A stretch of 64,000 nt of DNA from Phil1 sp040767925 (GTDB taxonomy: Bacteria; Bacillota; Clostridia; Christensenellales; CAG-138). A program made the translations under genes and the position numbers. The notes below the pieces were generated by a model that searched no databases, was not told the DNA's origin, and saw only the letters and a list, made by a program, of their open reading frames with translations. The stretch lies in NCBI GenBank assembly GCA_040767925.1, contig JAXGNN010000003.1, forward strand, positions 1-64,000. Direction: 5' to 3'. Positions 53,794-63,525 of this stretch are shown one piece after another (position 1 is the first letter of the stretch; every line of letters starts with the position of its first letter).

Positions 53794-54908
53794 TATGCGA
53801 GCAGGAGGTCGACCATCATCCCGTAGCTCTTGACCCCTTCCTCCTGCTGGTTGAACTTCAAGTAATTGTCGTTGATCTGCGTGACCTTCTCCTCCACGGG
53901 GCCCTCAAAGGACGCCCAATACGCGTTGTAATCCGCGAGGTCGCGCAGCATCCCCTCGCTGTATGTGGCGCGCACGCCGGAATAGAGATCCTTGTCGGCG
54001 GCATAGAGCTTGTTCGTGCAGTTGATGAGCGCGAGCATCACGCCGGAATATTCGATCGCGGGTACTTCGGAGTTGACGCACGCGAGATAGCCGACGAAGT
54101 TGGCCTCATCCTCCCTGGCGACGCCGAGGTAATGCGCGGTCTCGTGCGCGGCCGAGGAGAGCAGCAGCAGCGCGGGCTGGTCGACGTTGACGTTGGCCTC
54201 GCCCGTGAAGGGGATGAATATGCCGGAAATCCCCGCGTAGCTCATGCCGGTTGAGGCGAGCACGCCCTTGGCCGGATGCGTTTTGCGCGAAAACATCTCT
54301 TCCTTAAGGCTCAGGTTATGGAATGCGTCAGGGATGCGGTTGAAGTAGCGCTCGTATCCCTCGGGCAAAGTAAACACGCCGTTTTCATCCTCCTCCACCT
54401 CCAGGCGCAGCTCGACCGCGCGCGCGGCGAGATCATGGCAGAGCGCCTCCAGTTCCGCCACGGGCCTCGGCTCGACGTCGAGCTCCATGCGCTCATAGAG
54501 GGAAGGACGGAAATAATTGAAGCCCCAGTCTAGATAAAACAGGCTGAACAGCGCGGCCGCCGCAATCAGAATGGAGAGAATGAAGCTGACGAAGCGCGCG
54601 GCGCTCACTTTTCCGGCCAAAAGGCCGACGATGTGGACGATCGCGGACAGCGCGAGTATGATGATGCCCGTGTAAATGAACAACTCCGCGAGCGACAGGC
54701 CGACCACGAGGGAGCTTGCCTTGCCGAGAAACGCGCTGATATAGGGGAAAACGCCCCGGCTGTAATACTTCTCGGTGAACGCGGGGTAAGCCGCGGCGAG
54801 CTTGGTCAGCCCATAGGCGACGGGCGCGAGCAGCAGCCAGGGGAGCTTGATGAGCACCCCGGTCCATTCGGCGCGGCCTTCGCGGTGTTTTTTCGACCTT
54901 TTTTCCAT
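53778..54908 (-). CDS. DUF3810 membrane protein with zinc-protease-like motif
   Basis: A 376-residue protein with three or four N-terminal membrane segments and an extracytoplasmic C-terminal domain. AAHETAHYLGVAREDEANFVGYL near residue 253 is an HExxH-type zinc site with a downstream Glu. This is the DUF3810 family, annotated as possible metallopeptidase; substrate unknown. It converges on the PBP gene with a 16-base overlap. Confidence 0.85.
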   Translation of the reverse strand: MEKRSKKHREGRAEWTGVLIKLPWLLLAPVAYGLTKLAAAYPAFTEKYYSRGVFPYISAFLGKASSLVVGLSLAELFIYTGIIILALSAIVHIVGLLAGKVSAARFVSFILSILIAAAALFSLFYLDWGFNYFRPSLYERMELDVEPRPVAELEALCHDLAARAVELRLEVEEDENGVFTLPEGYERYFNRIPDAFHNLSLKEEMFSRKTHPAKGVLASTGMSYAGISGIFIPFTGEANVNVDQPALLLLSSAAHETAHYLGVAREDEANFVGYLACVNSEVPAIEYSGVMLALINCTNKLYAADKDLYSGVRATYSEGMLRDLADYNAYWASFEGPVEEKVTQINDNYLKFNQQEEGVKSYGMMVDLLLAYYAEG

Positions 54909-54960
54909 GCTGCGATTATATCACCGCAGCCGTGACTTCGGAATACTTTTTTGCGTAAAC

Positions 54961-55452
54961 TTATCGTGAAGGCGCGTATCTTGCGACAAAATCCCGCATG
55001 AGCGTATCCTCGGGCGACTCCGTGAACACCGTGACCAGCACGTCCTCGCTGCCCTCGGGGAACATATAGATCGTGGGGCCGCTGCGGATGCGCGAGGGAT
55101 AGATGTGCACCTTGAACCAGACGCAGGGGAGATAGCCTTCCGCGTAGATGATCATCGTGATCTCGCCGTAGGAGGCGCCCGTGAGGCGGATGAAGTCGCT
55201 GTCCATGTCGATGGGCACTGAGGAGAGCAGCGCCACGCCGCGCGCGTCCGTATATACGGTGTTTTCGCATTCGGGGATCACGACGGCGGCGTTTTTCAGC
55301 GGCTTGTAGCTATAGGCGTCGATGACGTAAACGCTGATGTGGCCGAACCGGTCGTTTTCATTTTCTATGGTCAAAAAAAGAACCAGCGCGACGCACGTGA
55401 ACGCCGCCACGGCGATGATGAAGGATAAATGCTTTCTGATGCGCATACGCAT
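54961..55452 (-). CDS. Hypothetical anchored protein with Ig/carboxypeptidase-regulatory-like domain
   Basis: A 163-residue protein with an N-terminal membrane segment and a beta-rich extracytoplasmic part (GHISVYVIDAYSYKPLKNAAVV, then EGYLPCVWFKVHIY) resembling carboxypeptidase-regulatory-like modules. No specific function can be given. It sits head to head with glucose-6-phosphate isomerase and 52 bases downstream of the start of the DUF3810 gene, so the two minus-strand genes may be co-transcribed. Confidence 0.68.
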   Translation of the reverse strand: MRMRIRKHLSFIIAVAAFTCVALVLFLTIENENDRFGHISVYVIDAYSYKPLKNAAVVIPECENTVYTDARGVALLSSVPIDMDSDFIRLTGASYGEITMIIYAEGYLPCVWFKVHIYPSRIRSGPTIYMFPEGSEDVLVTVFTESPEDTLMRDFVARYAPSR

Positions 55453-55533
55453 GCCCTCCCGCTCAAAATTATGAGATCGAAGCGGCGTTTATGTGATATA
55501 ATAATTTCTTACAGAAGAACGGAGGGCTTCGGA

Positions 55534-56961
55534 ATGGGCGAGAGGTATTTGGACGGCGCCTGGCGCAACTCCATGCGCGTCAGGATCGATTACAATAACA
55601 TGATGGCAAGGTACGTCGGCGGCAAGGGAATCCGGGATGAGGAAATCGCCGCGAACGCCGCGCTTTACGAAAGGGCGATCCGGAATATGGAGGAGGGCCG
55701 CGCGCGCATGAAGTGGCGCGAACTGCCCTTCAACCAGGCGGAGGTCGTGCGCAGGCTCCGCGAGTCCGCGCGCCGCGTCCGGGAGAAATACGAAAGCTTC
55801 GTGGTGCTCGGCATCGGCGGAAGCGCGCTCGGCCCCATCGCCGTGCAGCGGGCGCTCTCCCATCTCCACTACAACGAGCTGCCCGCCGAGAAGCGCGGCG
55901 GCCCCAGGCTTTACGTCGCGGACAACGTCGACCCGGAACGCATGGCGGCGCTGCTCGACGTGATCGATCTTGAAAAGACCGCGTTCAACGTCGTCACCAA
56001 GTCGGGCAGCACGTCGGAAACCATGGCGCAACTCCTGCTGTTCACCTCTTTGCTGAAGGAAAAGCTCGGCGAAGGCTGGCGCGCGCGCGTGATCGCGACC
56101 ACGGACGAGACGGAGGGCAACCTCATCAAAATCGCAAGGGCTGAGAACCTCGAAACGTTCTATGTGCCCCAGGGCGTAGGCGGCAGATTCAGCGAGCTGT
56201 GCCCGGTGGGGCTCCTCGCGGCGGCGGTCTGCGGCATCGATATCCGGGAACTCCTGACCGGCGCCGCCTATATGGACGGCCTCTGCGCCACGAAGGACAT
56301 CCGCCGCAACCCCGCATATATGAGCGCGGCGCTCGAGGTGCTCGCTATGCAGAAGGGCTGCAACATCAGCGTGCTCATGCCCTACGCGGATTCCCTGAAG
56401 TATATCGCCGACTGGTACGCGCAGCTCTGGGCGGAATCCCTCGGCAAGCGCGTCGACAGGGCGGGGAAGGTCGTCCACTCCGGGCAGACGCCCGTCAAAG
56501 CCCTCGGCGTGACCGACCAGCATTCGCAGGTGCAGCTTTATGCCGAAGGCCCGTTCGACAAGGTCGTCACCTTCATCGGCGTGGAAAACTACCGCGCGGA
56601 GGTCGCGATTCCGCACGGATTCGAGGAATTGCCCGACGTTTCGTTCCTCGGCGGCCACACGTTCAACGAGCTGATCCGCTCCGAGCAGCTCGCCACGGAG
56701 CACGCGATCACACGCTCCGGCCATATGAACAAAACAATTCTGCTCCCCGAGGTGAACGCCTTCACGATCGGGCAGCTTTTATACTTCTTCGAGATGCAGA
56801 CGGCGTTCGCGGGCGAGCTGCTCGATATCGACGCGTTCGACCAGCCCGGCGTCGAGGAGGGAAAGCGGGCGACCTACGCGCTCCTGGGCAAAGCGGGCTA
56901 CGACGAAAAGCGCGCAGAGCTCGCCGCGCGGCCTGAAAAGGACGCGGATTACATCGTTTGA
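55534..56961 (+). CDS. pgi: Glucose-6-phosphate isomerase
   Basis: A 475-residue enzyme of glycolysis converting glucose-6-P to fructose-6-P. SIS-fold motifs: VVLGIGGSALGPIAVQRAL near residue 90, VVTKSGSTSETMAQ near 155, and GVTDQHSQVQLYAEGP near 326. ACGGAGG before 55534 decides this start over several upstream in-frame codons. TATAAT at 55497-55502 may be its -10 element. Confidence 0.93.
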   Translation: MGERYLDGAWRNSMRVRIDYNNMMARYVGGKGIRDEEIAANAALYERAIRNMEEGRARMKWRELPFNQAEVVRRLRESARRVREKYESFVVLGIGGSALGPIAVQRALSHLHYNELPAEKRGGPRLYVADNVDPERMAALLDVIDLEKTAFNVVTKSGSTSETMAQLLLFTSLLKEKLGEGWRARVIATTDETEGNLIKIARAENLETFYVPQGVGGRFSELCPVGLLAAAVCGIDIRELLTGAAYMDGLCATKDIRRNPAYMSAALEVLAMQKGCNISVLMPYADSLKYIADWYAQLWAESLGKRVDRAGKVVHSGQTPVKALGVTDQHSQVQLYAEGPFDKVVTFIGVENYRAEVAIPHGFEELPDVSFLGGHTFNELIRSEQLATEHAITRSGHMNKTILLPEVNAFTIGQLLYFFEMQTAFAGELLDIDAFDQPGVEEGKRATYALLGKAGYDEKRAELAARPEKDADYIV

Positions 56962-57062
56962 CCTTTGTGGACGGTTTGTGAATTTGCCGCGTTTTCGCTT
57001 AACAGGGACGCCGGCGTATTGTAAAATCTGATTATCCCCATGAACGGAGGGGCGATGATTCT

Positions 57063-58202
57063 GTGAAACGCTTTTTTGCCATATTGCTCGCCGCTATGCT
57101 GCTGGCGCTGTTCGGCTGCGCAAAGGAAACCGAAAGCAGGGCAACGGAGCCGCCCGGCGAGGCCGTGGCGACGCCCGACACCGGTGCGGAGCCGGACGGC
57201 ACGGGAGAAAATGATTTCGCCCTGTTGGGTCTCGTCATCGACGACGACGGCAGCAACGGCGCATACATGACCATGTACGGCTTCCTCCACACCGCAGAAA
57301 CGCTCGGCTATGCCGCCAAGCTCTACCGGGCGCGCGCGGGCGCTGAGGCGCTCGAGGCGGTGGCGCGGGCCTCAAAGGAAGGTGTGGACGGCATCATGAT
57401 CTATTCGCCGGGCGGCGCGAACGACGCGGCGGTCACGGCGGCGTCGGAAATGGGCATGTACGCCGTCGTGCCCTATGATAAATGCGCGGCGCCGGGCCTA
57501 AACGCCAACGTGGTCGCGGACGACACGGACTATTACGATGAGCTCGCGCGCGGGCTTGCGGAGCGCATGACGGAGCGCAGCCTCAAGTCCGGGCGGATAC
57601 TCGTCTACGGGCGGGATACGGCGGTTTGCCTTGCGATGTTCGAAACGTCCATCGCGGCGAGCTACCCGCAGTTCAACGTCGCCGCCTTCCAAAGGACGGC
57701 GCCGGACGAGCAGGGCGCCATCGACGAGCTCGCGCAGTTCCTGCTTTATAACCGCGACGTCAAGGGGATGTACGTCATCGACGCGGATTCCTCCGCGATC
57801 GCCGTGAAAGCGCGCGCGCAGGCGCAGAATCTTTTCAAAAAGAACGGCGCGCCGCCGCCCACGCCTTCCCCCACGCCCGGCCCCGGCGCGACGCCTGGAA
57901 ATCCCGGCGCGAGCGTTTACACGCCCAACCCGGGCATCCTCACGCAGATCTCCGTCACGGTTTTCTGCAGCGGGCTGAGCGACGATAATTACGGACTCTT
58001 TTCCGACAATGACATCTTCGCGCTCTGCATCGAGCCTTATTACGAGGCGGCGGCCCAGGGCGTCATGACGCTCGACGAGCTGCTTCGCGGGGAGAACGTA
58101 GCCTCGGTTATGAAGGTCAACCGCCCTCTCGTCTATGCAGATACCGCCGAGAAGTACAAGGCGATCTACGACCAGATGAAGCTGATGTTCTCATTGGATT
58201 GA
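57063..58202 (+). CDS. Lipoprotein with periplasmic-binding-protein-like domain
   Basis: A 379-residue lipoprotein. Lipobox LFGC (Cys19), then a type-1 periplasmic binding fold (residues 50-260; FALLGLVIDDDGSNGAYMTM, IMIYSPGGANDAA, VVADDTDYYDELARGL), then a Pro/Thr-rich linker (PPPTPSPTPGPGATP) and a C-terminal domain of about 90 residues. Such proteins bind sugars or other small ligands; no transporter genes lie next to it, so it may be a sensor. GTG start after GGAGGGG. RodA follows 10 bases later. Confidence 0.8.
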   Translation: MKRFFAILLAAMLLALFGCAKETESRATEPPGEAVATPDTGAEPDGTGENDFALLGLVIDDDGSNGAYMTMYGFLHTAETLGYAAKLYRARAGAEALEAVARASKEGVDGIMIYSPGGANDAAVTAASEMGMYAVVPYDKCAAPGLNANVVADDTDYYDELARGLAERMTERSLKSGRILVYGRDTAVCLAMFETSIAASYPQFNVAAFQRTAPDEQGAIDELAQFLLYNRDVKGMYVIDADSSAIAVKARAQAQNLFKKNGAPPPTPSPTPGPGATPGNPGASVYTPNPGILTQISVTVFCSGLSDDNYGLFSDNDIFALCIEPYYEAAAQGVMTLDELLRGENVASVMKVNRPLVYADTAEKYKAIYDQMKLMFSLD

Positions 58203-58212
58203 ACGGGGACGC

Positions 58213-59385
58213 ATGATAGACCTTAAAATGCTCAAGAAAATAGACTGGATGACGATCCTGATGGTGCTTCTGCTGGTGGGGTTCGGCCTCGTGAGCATCG
58301 CGAGCATCATGGCGACGCCCTTCGACGGCAGCGAGAGCAGCCTCAACGACTATATCGCGCGGCTGAACCTCAACTATGTCAAAAAGCAGTTCGTCAACTT
58401 CCTCGTAGGCGTCGCGGCGTTTCTCATCGTGATCGTGTTCGATTACCAGGTCTATAAACCTCTCATTAAATTCATCTATGTCGCAAACCTCGGCCTGCTC
58501 GTGCTGCTGCTCGCGCTCGACAAAACGACGCGCGGCATCGCGGGCTGGTTCGTGTTCGACGCCATCGACCGCGCCATACAGCCCGCCGAGCTGTGCAAGA
58601 TCACCGTCATCATCGCCCTCTCGATCGTCGCGTCCAACGCGATGACGAAGAACGAGGGCAAGTTCAAGGGTTTCCGCTCGGCGCTGCTTGCGCTGGCGCT
58701 CTGCGCCGTTCCCACGGGGCTTGTGATGCTGCAGCCGGACTTCGGCACGGCGTTCGTGTATATCTGCATCATGGCCGTCGTCTTATTCACGGCGCGCATC
58801 GGCTGGGGATATATCGCCGCCGCGGGCGGAGCGGCCGCCGCCGGCCTGCCCCTCGCGTATTTCTTCCTGCTCGACGAAAAACAGCAGGCGCGCATCAAGG
58901 TCTTCCTGAACCCGGAGCTGGATCTTTTGGACAAGGGCTACAACGTCTTCCAGTCCAAGCTCGCCATCGGCTCCGGCCAGCTCTATGGCAAGGGTTATTT
59001 CAGCTCCGGCACGCTCGCGCAGCTCCGTTATGTGCCCGAGCGGCACACGGACTTCATCTTCGCGGGCATCGCCGAAGGGCTTGGCTTCATCGGCGGCATG
59101 ATCCTCATACTGATGTTTTTCATCCTCATCTTCCGCTGGCTGTGGATCGCCCTGCACGCGAAGGATTATCTGGGCATGTGCCTCGTCGCCGGCTGCGCGG
59201 GCATGCTGCTCGCCCACGTGTTCGAGAACATCGGCATGACGATTGGGCTTATGCCCGTCACGGGCATACCGCTCCCCTTCATCAGCTACGGGGGCTCCAA
59301 CCTTCTGACGAACATGATCGCCGTGGGGATTGTCGAGGGGGTCTGGATGCGAAGGCCCGCGCAAAAAATAACGCATCGGGCATAA
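58213..59385 (+). CDS. rodA: RodA-like SEDS protein
   Basis: A 390-residue SEDS glycan polymerase with about 10 membrane segments. Motifs: AIQPAELCKITVIIALSIVA near residue 120, MLQPDFGTAFVYICIMAVVL near 170, RYVPERHTDFIFAGIAEGLG near 275, and SYGGSNLLTNMIAVGI near the end. A second SEDS protein besides the one at 51059; this one is closer to RodA by the RHTDFIF motif and by the spoIVF/rng order. It ends in a strong terminator. Confidence 0.9.
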   Translation: MIDLKMLKKIDWMTILMVLLLVGFGLVSIASIMATPFDGSESSLNDYIARLNLNYVKKQFVNFLVGVAAFLIVIVFDYQVYKPLIKFIYVANLGLLVLLLALDKTTRGIAGWFVFDAIDRAIQPAELCKITVIIALSIVASNAMTKNEGKFKGFRSALLALALCAVPTGLVMLQPDFGTAFVYICIMAVVLFTARIGWGYIAAAGGAAAAGLPLAYFFLLDEKQQARIKVFLNPELDLLDKGYNVFQSKLAIGSGQLYGKGYFSSGTLAQLRYVPERHTDFIFAGIAEGLGFIGGMILILMFFILIFRWLWIALHAKDYLGMCLVAGCAGMLLAHVFENIGMTIGLMPVTGIPLPFISYGGSNLLTNMIAVGIVEGVWMRRPAQKITHRA

Positions 59386-59392
59386 TCTGCGT

Positions 59393-59423
59393 CCTCCCGC
59401 AAGCATAAGCTATTTTGCGGGAG
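59393..59423 (+). terminator. Rho-independent terminator after rodA
   Basis: CCTCCCGCAA and TTGCGGGAGG form a perfect 10-bp stem with an 11-base loop, followed by GTTTTC. Confidence 0.85.
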
Positions 59424-59432
59424 GGTTTTCAT

Positions 59433-60089
59433 ATGGCTACGAATCGAAACAGGATGGAGGTTTCCGAGTTCCGTACGCAAGGCGCGCGAGTCAGGCGCTT
59501 CCCGGCGCGCGTCGCGCATGCGGCGCAAACGCGCGGCGCGTCCATGCTCATCAAGCTCGGCGTCTGCTGCGCCGCGGCCGCGCTGGTGCTCCTCATCAAA
59601 ATATCGACCGAAAACAAGTCCGATCCGCTTTCTGCGCTGGAGAACACGGTCGTATCCGGCGAGGAGGAACTGGACGAACAGCTCGGCAGGCTTAAATTCG
59701 TGGAGCTGCCGGGCATCATAGAAGTGTTTTCAAGCGAGAGGAAGAACATCATTTCCCTCGAGAGCGCCTCGAGCGAGCTGTTGGAGGAAAACACGCTGCT
59801 TAAGCTCATCTCAAGGGCGGATCAGAGCGTGCTCATCAACGCCGCGTGCGCCGTGCGGGATGTCGGCGAGGACGCGCTTCTTGGCAAATACGTCGCGCTC
59901 GATATGGGGGACGACACGGAGTTCGTCCTGTACGGCCTTCGCGAGCTTTCCCTCGAGAAGGGCCAGCCGCTCGCAGAGGGGGACGAAATCGGGAAAGCGG
60001 GCGAGAAAATGGCGCTGTATGCCGCGGTGAAGGTGGAGGGAAGGCCCGTCGACCCGCTCGCGTACCTCAGGCTTGACATCGCGCAATGA
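59433..60089 (+). CDS. spoIVFA: SpoIVFA-like M23 peptidase-related membrane protein
   Basis: A 218-residue protein with a basic N-terminus, one membrane segment (about 40-58), and a C-terminal LytM/M23-like fold in degenerate form (KGQPLAEGDEIGKAGEKMAL). In spore formers SpoIVFA holds and regulates SpoIVFB in the outer forespore membrane. The position directly before the M50 protease, with a 4-base overlap, supports this name. It lacks the zinc ligands of active M23 enzymes. Confidence 0.72.
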   Translation: MATNRNRMEVSEFRTQGARVRRFPARVAHAAQTRGASMLIKLGVCCAAAALVLLIKISTENKSDPLSALENTVVSGEEELDEQLGRLKFVELPGIIEVFSSERKNIISLESASSELLEENTLLKLISRADQSVLINAACAVRDVGEDALLGKYVALDMGDDTEFVLYGLRELSLEKGQPLAEGDEIGKAGEKMALYAAVKVEGRPVDPLAYLRLDIAQ

Positions 60090-60988
60090 GCTTCACGCTG
60101 TTCGCCATCGGAAAGACGCGCGTTCGCCTGAACGCGCTTTTTCTTCTGCCGCTGCTGCTCGCGTTCCTCACCGGGAACGGATACGCGTTTCTTCTGAGCC
60201 TACTCTCCCTCGCGCTGCACGAAGCCGCGCACGCAGCGATGACCTTCGCGTGCGGCTTGGGGATTGAGCAGATAGAGATTCATCCCCTGGGCCTGTGCGC
60301 CCGGCTCGGGCGCGGGGCGCTCACCGCAGGCGACGAACTCGCCATCGCTGCCGCGGGGCCCGCGTTCAGCCTCAGCGCGGGGATTGCCGCCGCGCTCGTC
60401 CACAACAGCGGCCTCTTTGCCGGCGAATCCGTCAGGCTTTTCGCCAACATCAACACGCTGCTCGCGTTTATGAACCTGCTGCCCGCGCCTCCGCTCGACG
60501 GCTCCGCTATGCTCTCGGCGCTGCTCTCGCGGCGTTTTTCCGAAAGGACCGTGCGCCGCGCGCTGGCGGCCGCGGGCTTCACGGTTGCGGCGCTGACGGC
60601 CTGTGCCGCCGCGTATCTTTATTTTCAGGGCGGGAATTTCTATCTTGCGGGGATCGCCGCCGTTTTCATCGCGATCGCGGCCCTGGAGGAGCTCCGAAAA
60701 AACCGCGGCGGGCGCGCCGGAGCGTTGCTCAGGCGCAACGCAATGCTCGGCTCCTCCCGCTGCATCGACGTCAGGCAGGTCGCGCTCCACGGCGGCGTGA
60801 CGGCGGCGGAGGCGCTCAGGCTTGCCGTTTCGGGGAAATACACGCGCTTCATCGTCCTGGGCGACGATTATCGGGAGCTCGGCGCGCTCAATGAAAACGA
60901 CCTGTACGAGGGGATCGCGGCGCGGGGAAGCGCGGTTACGCTGCAATCGCTTCTCGCCGTCTCGATTGACCAAAAGAGGACATGGTGA
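60086..60988 (+). CDS. spoIVFB: SpoIVFB-like site-2 protease (M50)
   Basis: A 300-residue intramembrane zinc protease. HEAAH at residues 45-49 and the NLLPAPPLDGS motif at 130-140 (third ligand D138) are present, with about six membrane segments and a C-terminal CBS-like domain (residues 225-290). SpoIVFB cleaves pro-sigma-K in the mother cell. Its presence supports sporulation ability and fits the sigma-K-like promoter at 30129. Confidence 0.87.
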   Translation: MSFTLFAIGKTRVRLNALFLLPLLLAFLTGNGYAFLLSLLSLALHEAAHAAMTFACGLGIEQIEIHPLGLCARLGRGALTAGDELAIAAAGPAFSLSAGIAAALVHNSGLFAGESVRLFANINTLLAFMNLLPAPPLDGSAMLSALLSRRFSERTVRRALAAAGFTVAALTACAAAYLYFQGGNFYLAGIAAVFIAIAALEELRKNRGGRAGALLRRNAMLGSSRCIDVRQVALHGGVTAAEALRLAVSGKYTRFIVLGDDYRELGALNENDLYEGIAARGSAVTLQSLLAVSIDQKRTW

Positions 60989-61020
60989 TAAACTGATTTG
61001 AGAAAAGCTTTGGAGGATGA

Positions 61021-62862
61021 ATGAGCTTCGTTAACATACCGGACAGGCTGCTCGCGAGCGTGGAAAAGCCTGCGCGCTATACCGGCGCGGAATTGAACAT
61101 GACCGAAAAGAAGGACGCCGAGCTTCGCTTCGCGCTCTGCTTCCCGGACGTATATGAGATCGGCATGTCCCACCTCGGCTCGCGGATACTCTACCACATA
61201 CTCAACAGCCGAGAGGACACGATCTGCGAAAGGGCGTTCGCGCCGTGGGCGGACATGGAGCGGGTCATGCGCGAGAACGCCATACCCATGTTTACGCTTG
61301 AAACGAAACGCCCCCTGGCCGAATGCGACGCGATCGGGTTTTCGCTTCTCTACGAGATGTGTTATGCCAACATATTGACCATGCTGGACCTTTCGGGAAT
61401 CCCTTTTTACTCCAAGGACAGGGGAGAGGGGATTCCCATTATTTTTGCCGGCGGCCCCTGCGCCTGCAACCCGGAGCCCGTCGCGTCCTTCATGGACGCC
61501 GTACTCGTCGGGGACGGCGAAGAACTGATCGCGGACGTCGCGGACGCGCTGGTCGAATGCAAGCGCAAAGGCTTGAGGCGGGCGGAGAAGCTCAGGCGGC
61601 TCTCCGCAATCGAGGGCGTCTATATCCCTTCGTTCTACGAGCCGCAGTATGGCGCGGACGGCGTCTTCGCGGGCATTGCGAAGCTCGAGCCCGCCGCGCC
61701 GGACAAAGTCGCGCGCAGGGTCGTGCGCGATCTCGACGCCGCGCCGTATCTTGGCAAGCCCATCGTGCCCTATATGTCCATCGTGCACGACAGGGTCGCG
61801 CTCGAGATCTTTCGCGGGTGCACGCGCGGCTGCCGCTTCTGCCAGGCGGGCTTCATCTACCGGCCCGTGCGCGAGCGCAAGCTCGAGACCGTCATGGAGC
61901 AGGCGCGTGAACTGATCGACTGCACGGGATATGATGAAATCTCCCTTTTTTCCCTGAGCTCCGGCGACTATTCGCGCATCCATGAGCTCGTTCCGGCGAT
62001 CGTGGACGCGTTTTCCGACCGGCGCGTATCCGTGTCGCTGCCGTCGCTGCGCATAGACTCGTTTTTAAAAGACGACCTTGAGCACATGCAGAGCGTGAGA
62101 AAGGCGGGCCTGACCTTCGCGCCGGAGGCGGGCACGCAGAGGCTCCGGGACACCGTCAACAAGGGCGTAGACGAGGAGGACCTCCTGCGCGCCGTGGGCG
62201 ACGCGTTCGAGGCCGGATGGGACGGCGTGAAGCTCTACTTCATGATCGGCCTTCCCACCGAAACGGACGAAGATGTTTTGGGCATCGCGGAGCTCGCGCG
62301 CAAGGTCAGCACGCGGTTCTATCAAGTCCCGAAGGAAAAGCGCGGCAAGGGGTTGAGGCTTTCCGTGAGCGCTTCTTCCTTCGTGCCGAAACCCTTCACC
62401 CCGTTCCAATGGGAACCGCAGGATACGAAGGAGGAGCTGATGCGCAAACAGCGCCTTTTAAAGGACGCGCTCAAGGGCATCCGCGGCGTGGAGTTCTCCT
62501 ACCACGCGCCGGACGTGAGCGTGCTCGAGGCGGTTTTTGCGCGCGGGGACAGGCGGCTCGCGACCGTGCTCGAGGGCGCGTGGAAGCGCGGCGCGCGTTT
62601 CGATTCGTGGGACGAGCGCTTCAGCCGTTCCGCGTGGGAGGCAGCGTTCGCGGAAAACGGCGTCGATCCCGCGTTCTATGCGAACAGGAGGAGGGCGCTT
62701 TCCGAACGCCTGCCCTGGGAGCATATCGACATGCTCGTAACGGCGGATTTTTTAAAAAAGGAACTGGAAGCGGCGTACAGGGCCTCGAAAACGAGGGACT
62801 GCAGGCAGGGATGCAACGGCTGCTTCGGCGAGGGATATGCGGATTATTGCAAGGTTTTCTAA
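61021..62862 (+). CDS. B12-binding-domain radical SAM protein (TIGR03960-like)
   Basis: A 613-residue protein with an N-terminal B12-binding-like domain and a radical SAM core with GCTRGCRFCQAG near residues 271-282 (CxxxCxxC for the 4Fe-4S cluster). The C-terminus has DCRQGCNGCFGEGY. This family is encoded with a DUF2344 protein and RNase E/G in many Firmicutes; its product is not known. It overlaps the next gene by 26 bases, a strong sign of a joint role. Confidence 0.88.
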   Translation: MSFVNIPDRLLASVEKPARYTGAELNMTEKKDAELRFALCFPDVYEIGMSHLGSRILYHILNSREDTICERAFAPWADMERVMRENAIPMFTLETKRPLAECDAIGFSLLYEMCYANILTMLDLSGIPFYSKDRGEGIPIIFAGGPCACNPEPVASFMDAVLVGDGEELIADVADALVECKRKGLRRAEKLRRLSAIEGVYIPSFYEPQYGADGVFAGIAKLEPAAPDKVARRVVRDLDAAPYLGKPIVPYMSIVHDRVALEIFRGCTRGCRFCQAGFIYRPVRERKLETVMEQARELIDCTGYDEISLFSLSSGDYSRIHELVPAIVDAFSDRRVSVSLPSLRIDSFLKDDLEHMQSVRKAGLTFAPEAGTQRLRDTVNKGVDEEDLLRAVGDAFEAGWDGVKLYFMIGLPTETDEDVLGIAELARKVSTRFYQVPKEKRGKGLRLSVSASSFVPKPFTPFQWEPQDTKEELMRKQRLLKDALKGIRGVEFSYHAPDVSVLEAVFARGDRRLATVLEGAWKRGARFDSWDERFSRSAWEAAFAENGVDPAFYANRRRALSERLPWEHIDMLVTADFLKKELEAAYRASKTRDCRQGCNGCFGEGYADYCKVF

Positions 62863-63505
62863 AGGGGACGAGGCGCGCTTCGTCTCGCACCTGGATGTAC
62901 AGAGGTTGTTCGGGCGCGCCTTTCGGCGCGCGGGCACGCCCGTTTCCTATTCGCAGGGCTTCAACCCGCACCCCGTGCTCGCGTTCGCGACGGCGCTTGC
63001 GACGGGCGTCACGAGCGGCGCGGAATGGCTCGACGTAAAGCTCGAGCGCGATGTGCAGACAGAGGAGTTTATCGGCTCCATCAACGCTTCGCTCCCCGCG
63101 GGCTTTCGCGTCAGGGAGGCGTACGCCGTCGAGGAGAAGCTGCCCTCGCTGACCGCGCTCCTGTCCGCGGCGGAATACACCGTCCGCTTCGAGGGCGCGC
63201 CGGATCGCGCGAAGCTCTCGTCCGCGCTCGACGCGCTGCTCGCGGGACCGATCGTCGTCGACAAGCGAACAAAGGGCGGGGTGAAGGCGACGGACATCCG
63301 CCCGCAGGTGCTGGCCGTGGAATTCGGCCGTACGGACGACGATGCGCTGCTGCTGCGTATGAAAGGGGTACTCAACGCGTCCGGCAGCCTGAATCCCGAT
63401 ACGTTCGTCAGGGAGCTTCTCCTGCGCGCGGGCGCGCGTTGTGATTATACGATCAACCGGGACGCTGTGTTATTTTCGAACGGAAAAAGCACCCCCATAG
63501 AATAG
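62837..63505 (+). CDS. Radical SAM-associated DUF2344 protein (TIGR03936-like)
   Basis: A 222-residue protein with the DUF2344 pattern: RIIARFSKGDEARFVSHLDVQ at the start, RRAGTPVSYSQGFNPHP near residue 30, then SGAEWLDVKL. It is the regular partner of the preceding radical SAM protein. Function unknown. Confidence 0.88.
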   Translation: MRIIARFSKGDEARFVSHLDVQRLFGRAFRRAGTPVSYSQGFNPHPVLAFATALATGVTSGAEWLDVKLERDVQTEEFIGSINASLPAGFRVREAYAVEEKLPSLTALLSAAEYTVRFEGAPDRAKLSSALDALLAGPIVVDKRTKGGVKATDIRPQVLAVEFGRTDDDALLLRMKGVLNASGSLNPDTFVRELLLRAGARCDYTINRDAVLFSNGKSTPIE

Positions 63506-63525
63506 CTGAGGGAGTTCGGAATTCC

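Noticed and set aside
55489..56724. 411-codon minus-strand open frame opposite glucose-6-phosphate isomerase
   Set aside because: No recognisable domains; the plus strand carries conserved Pgi motifs.
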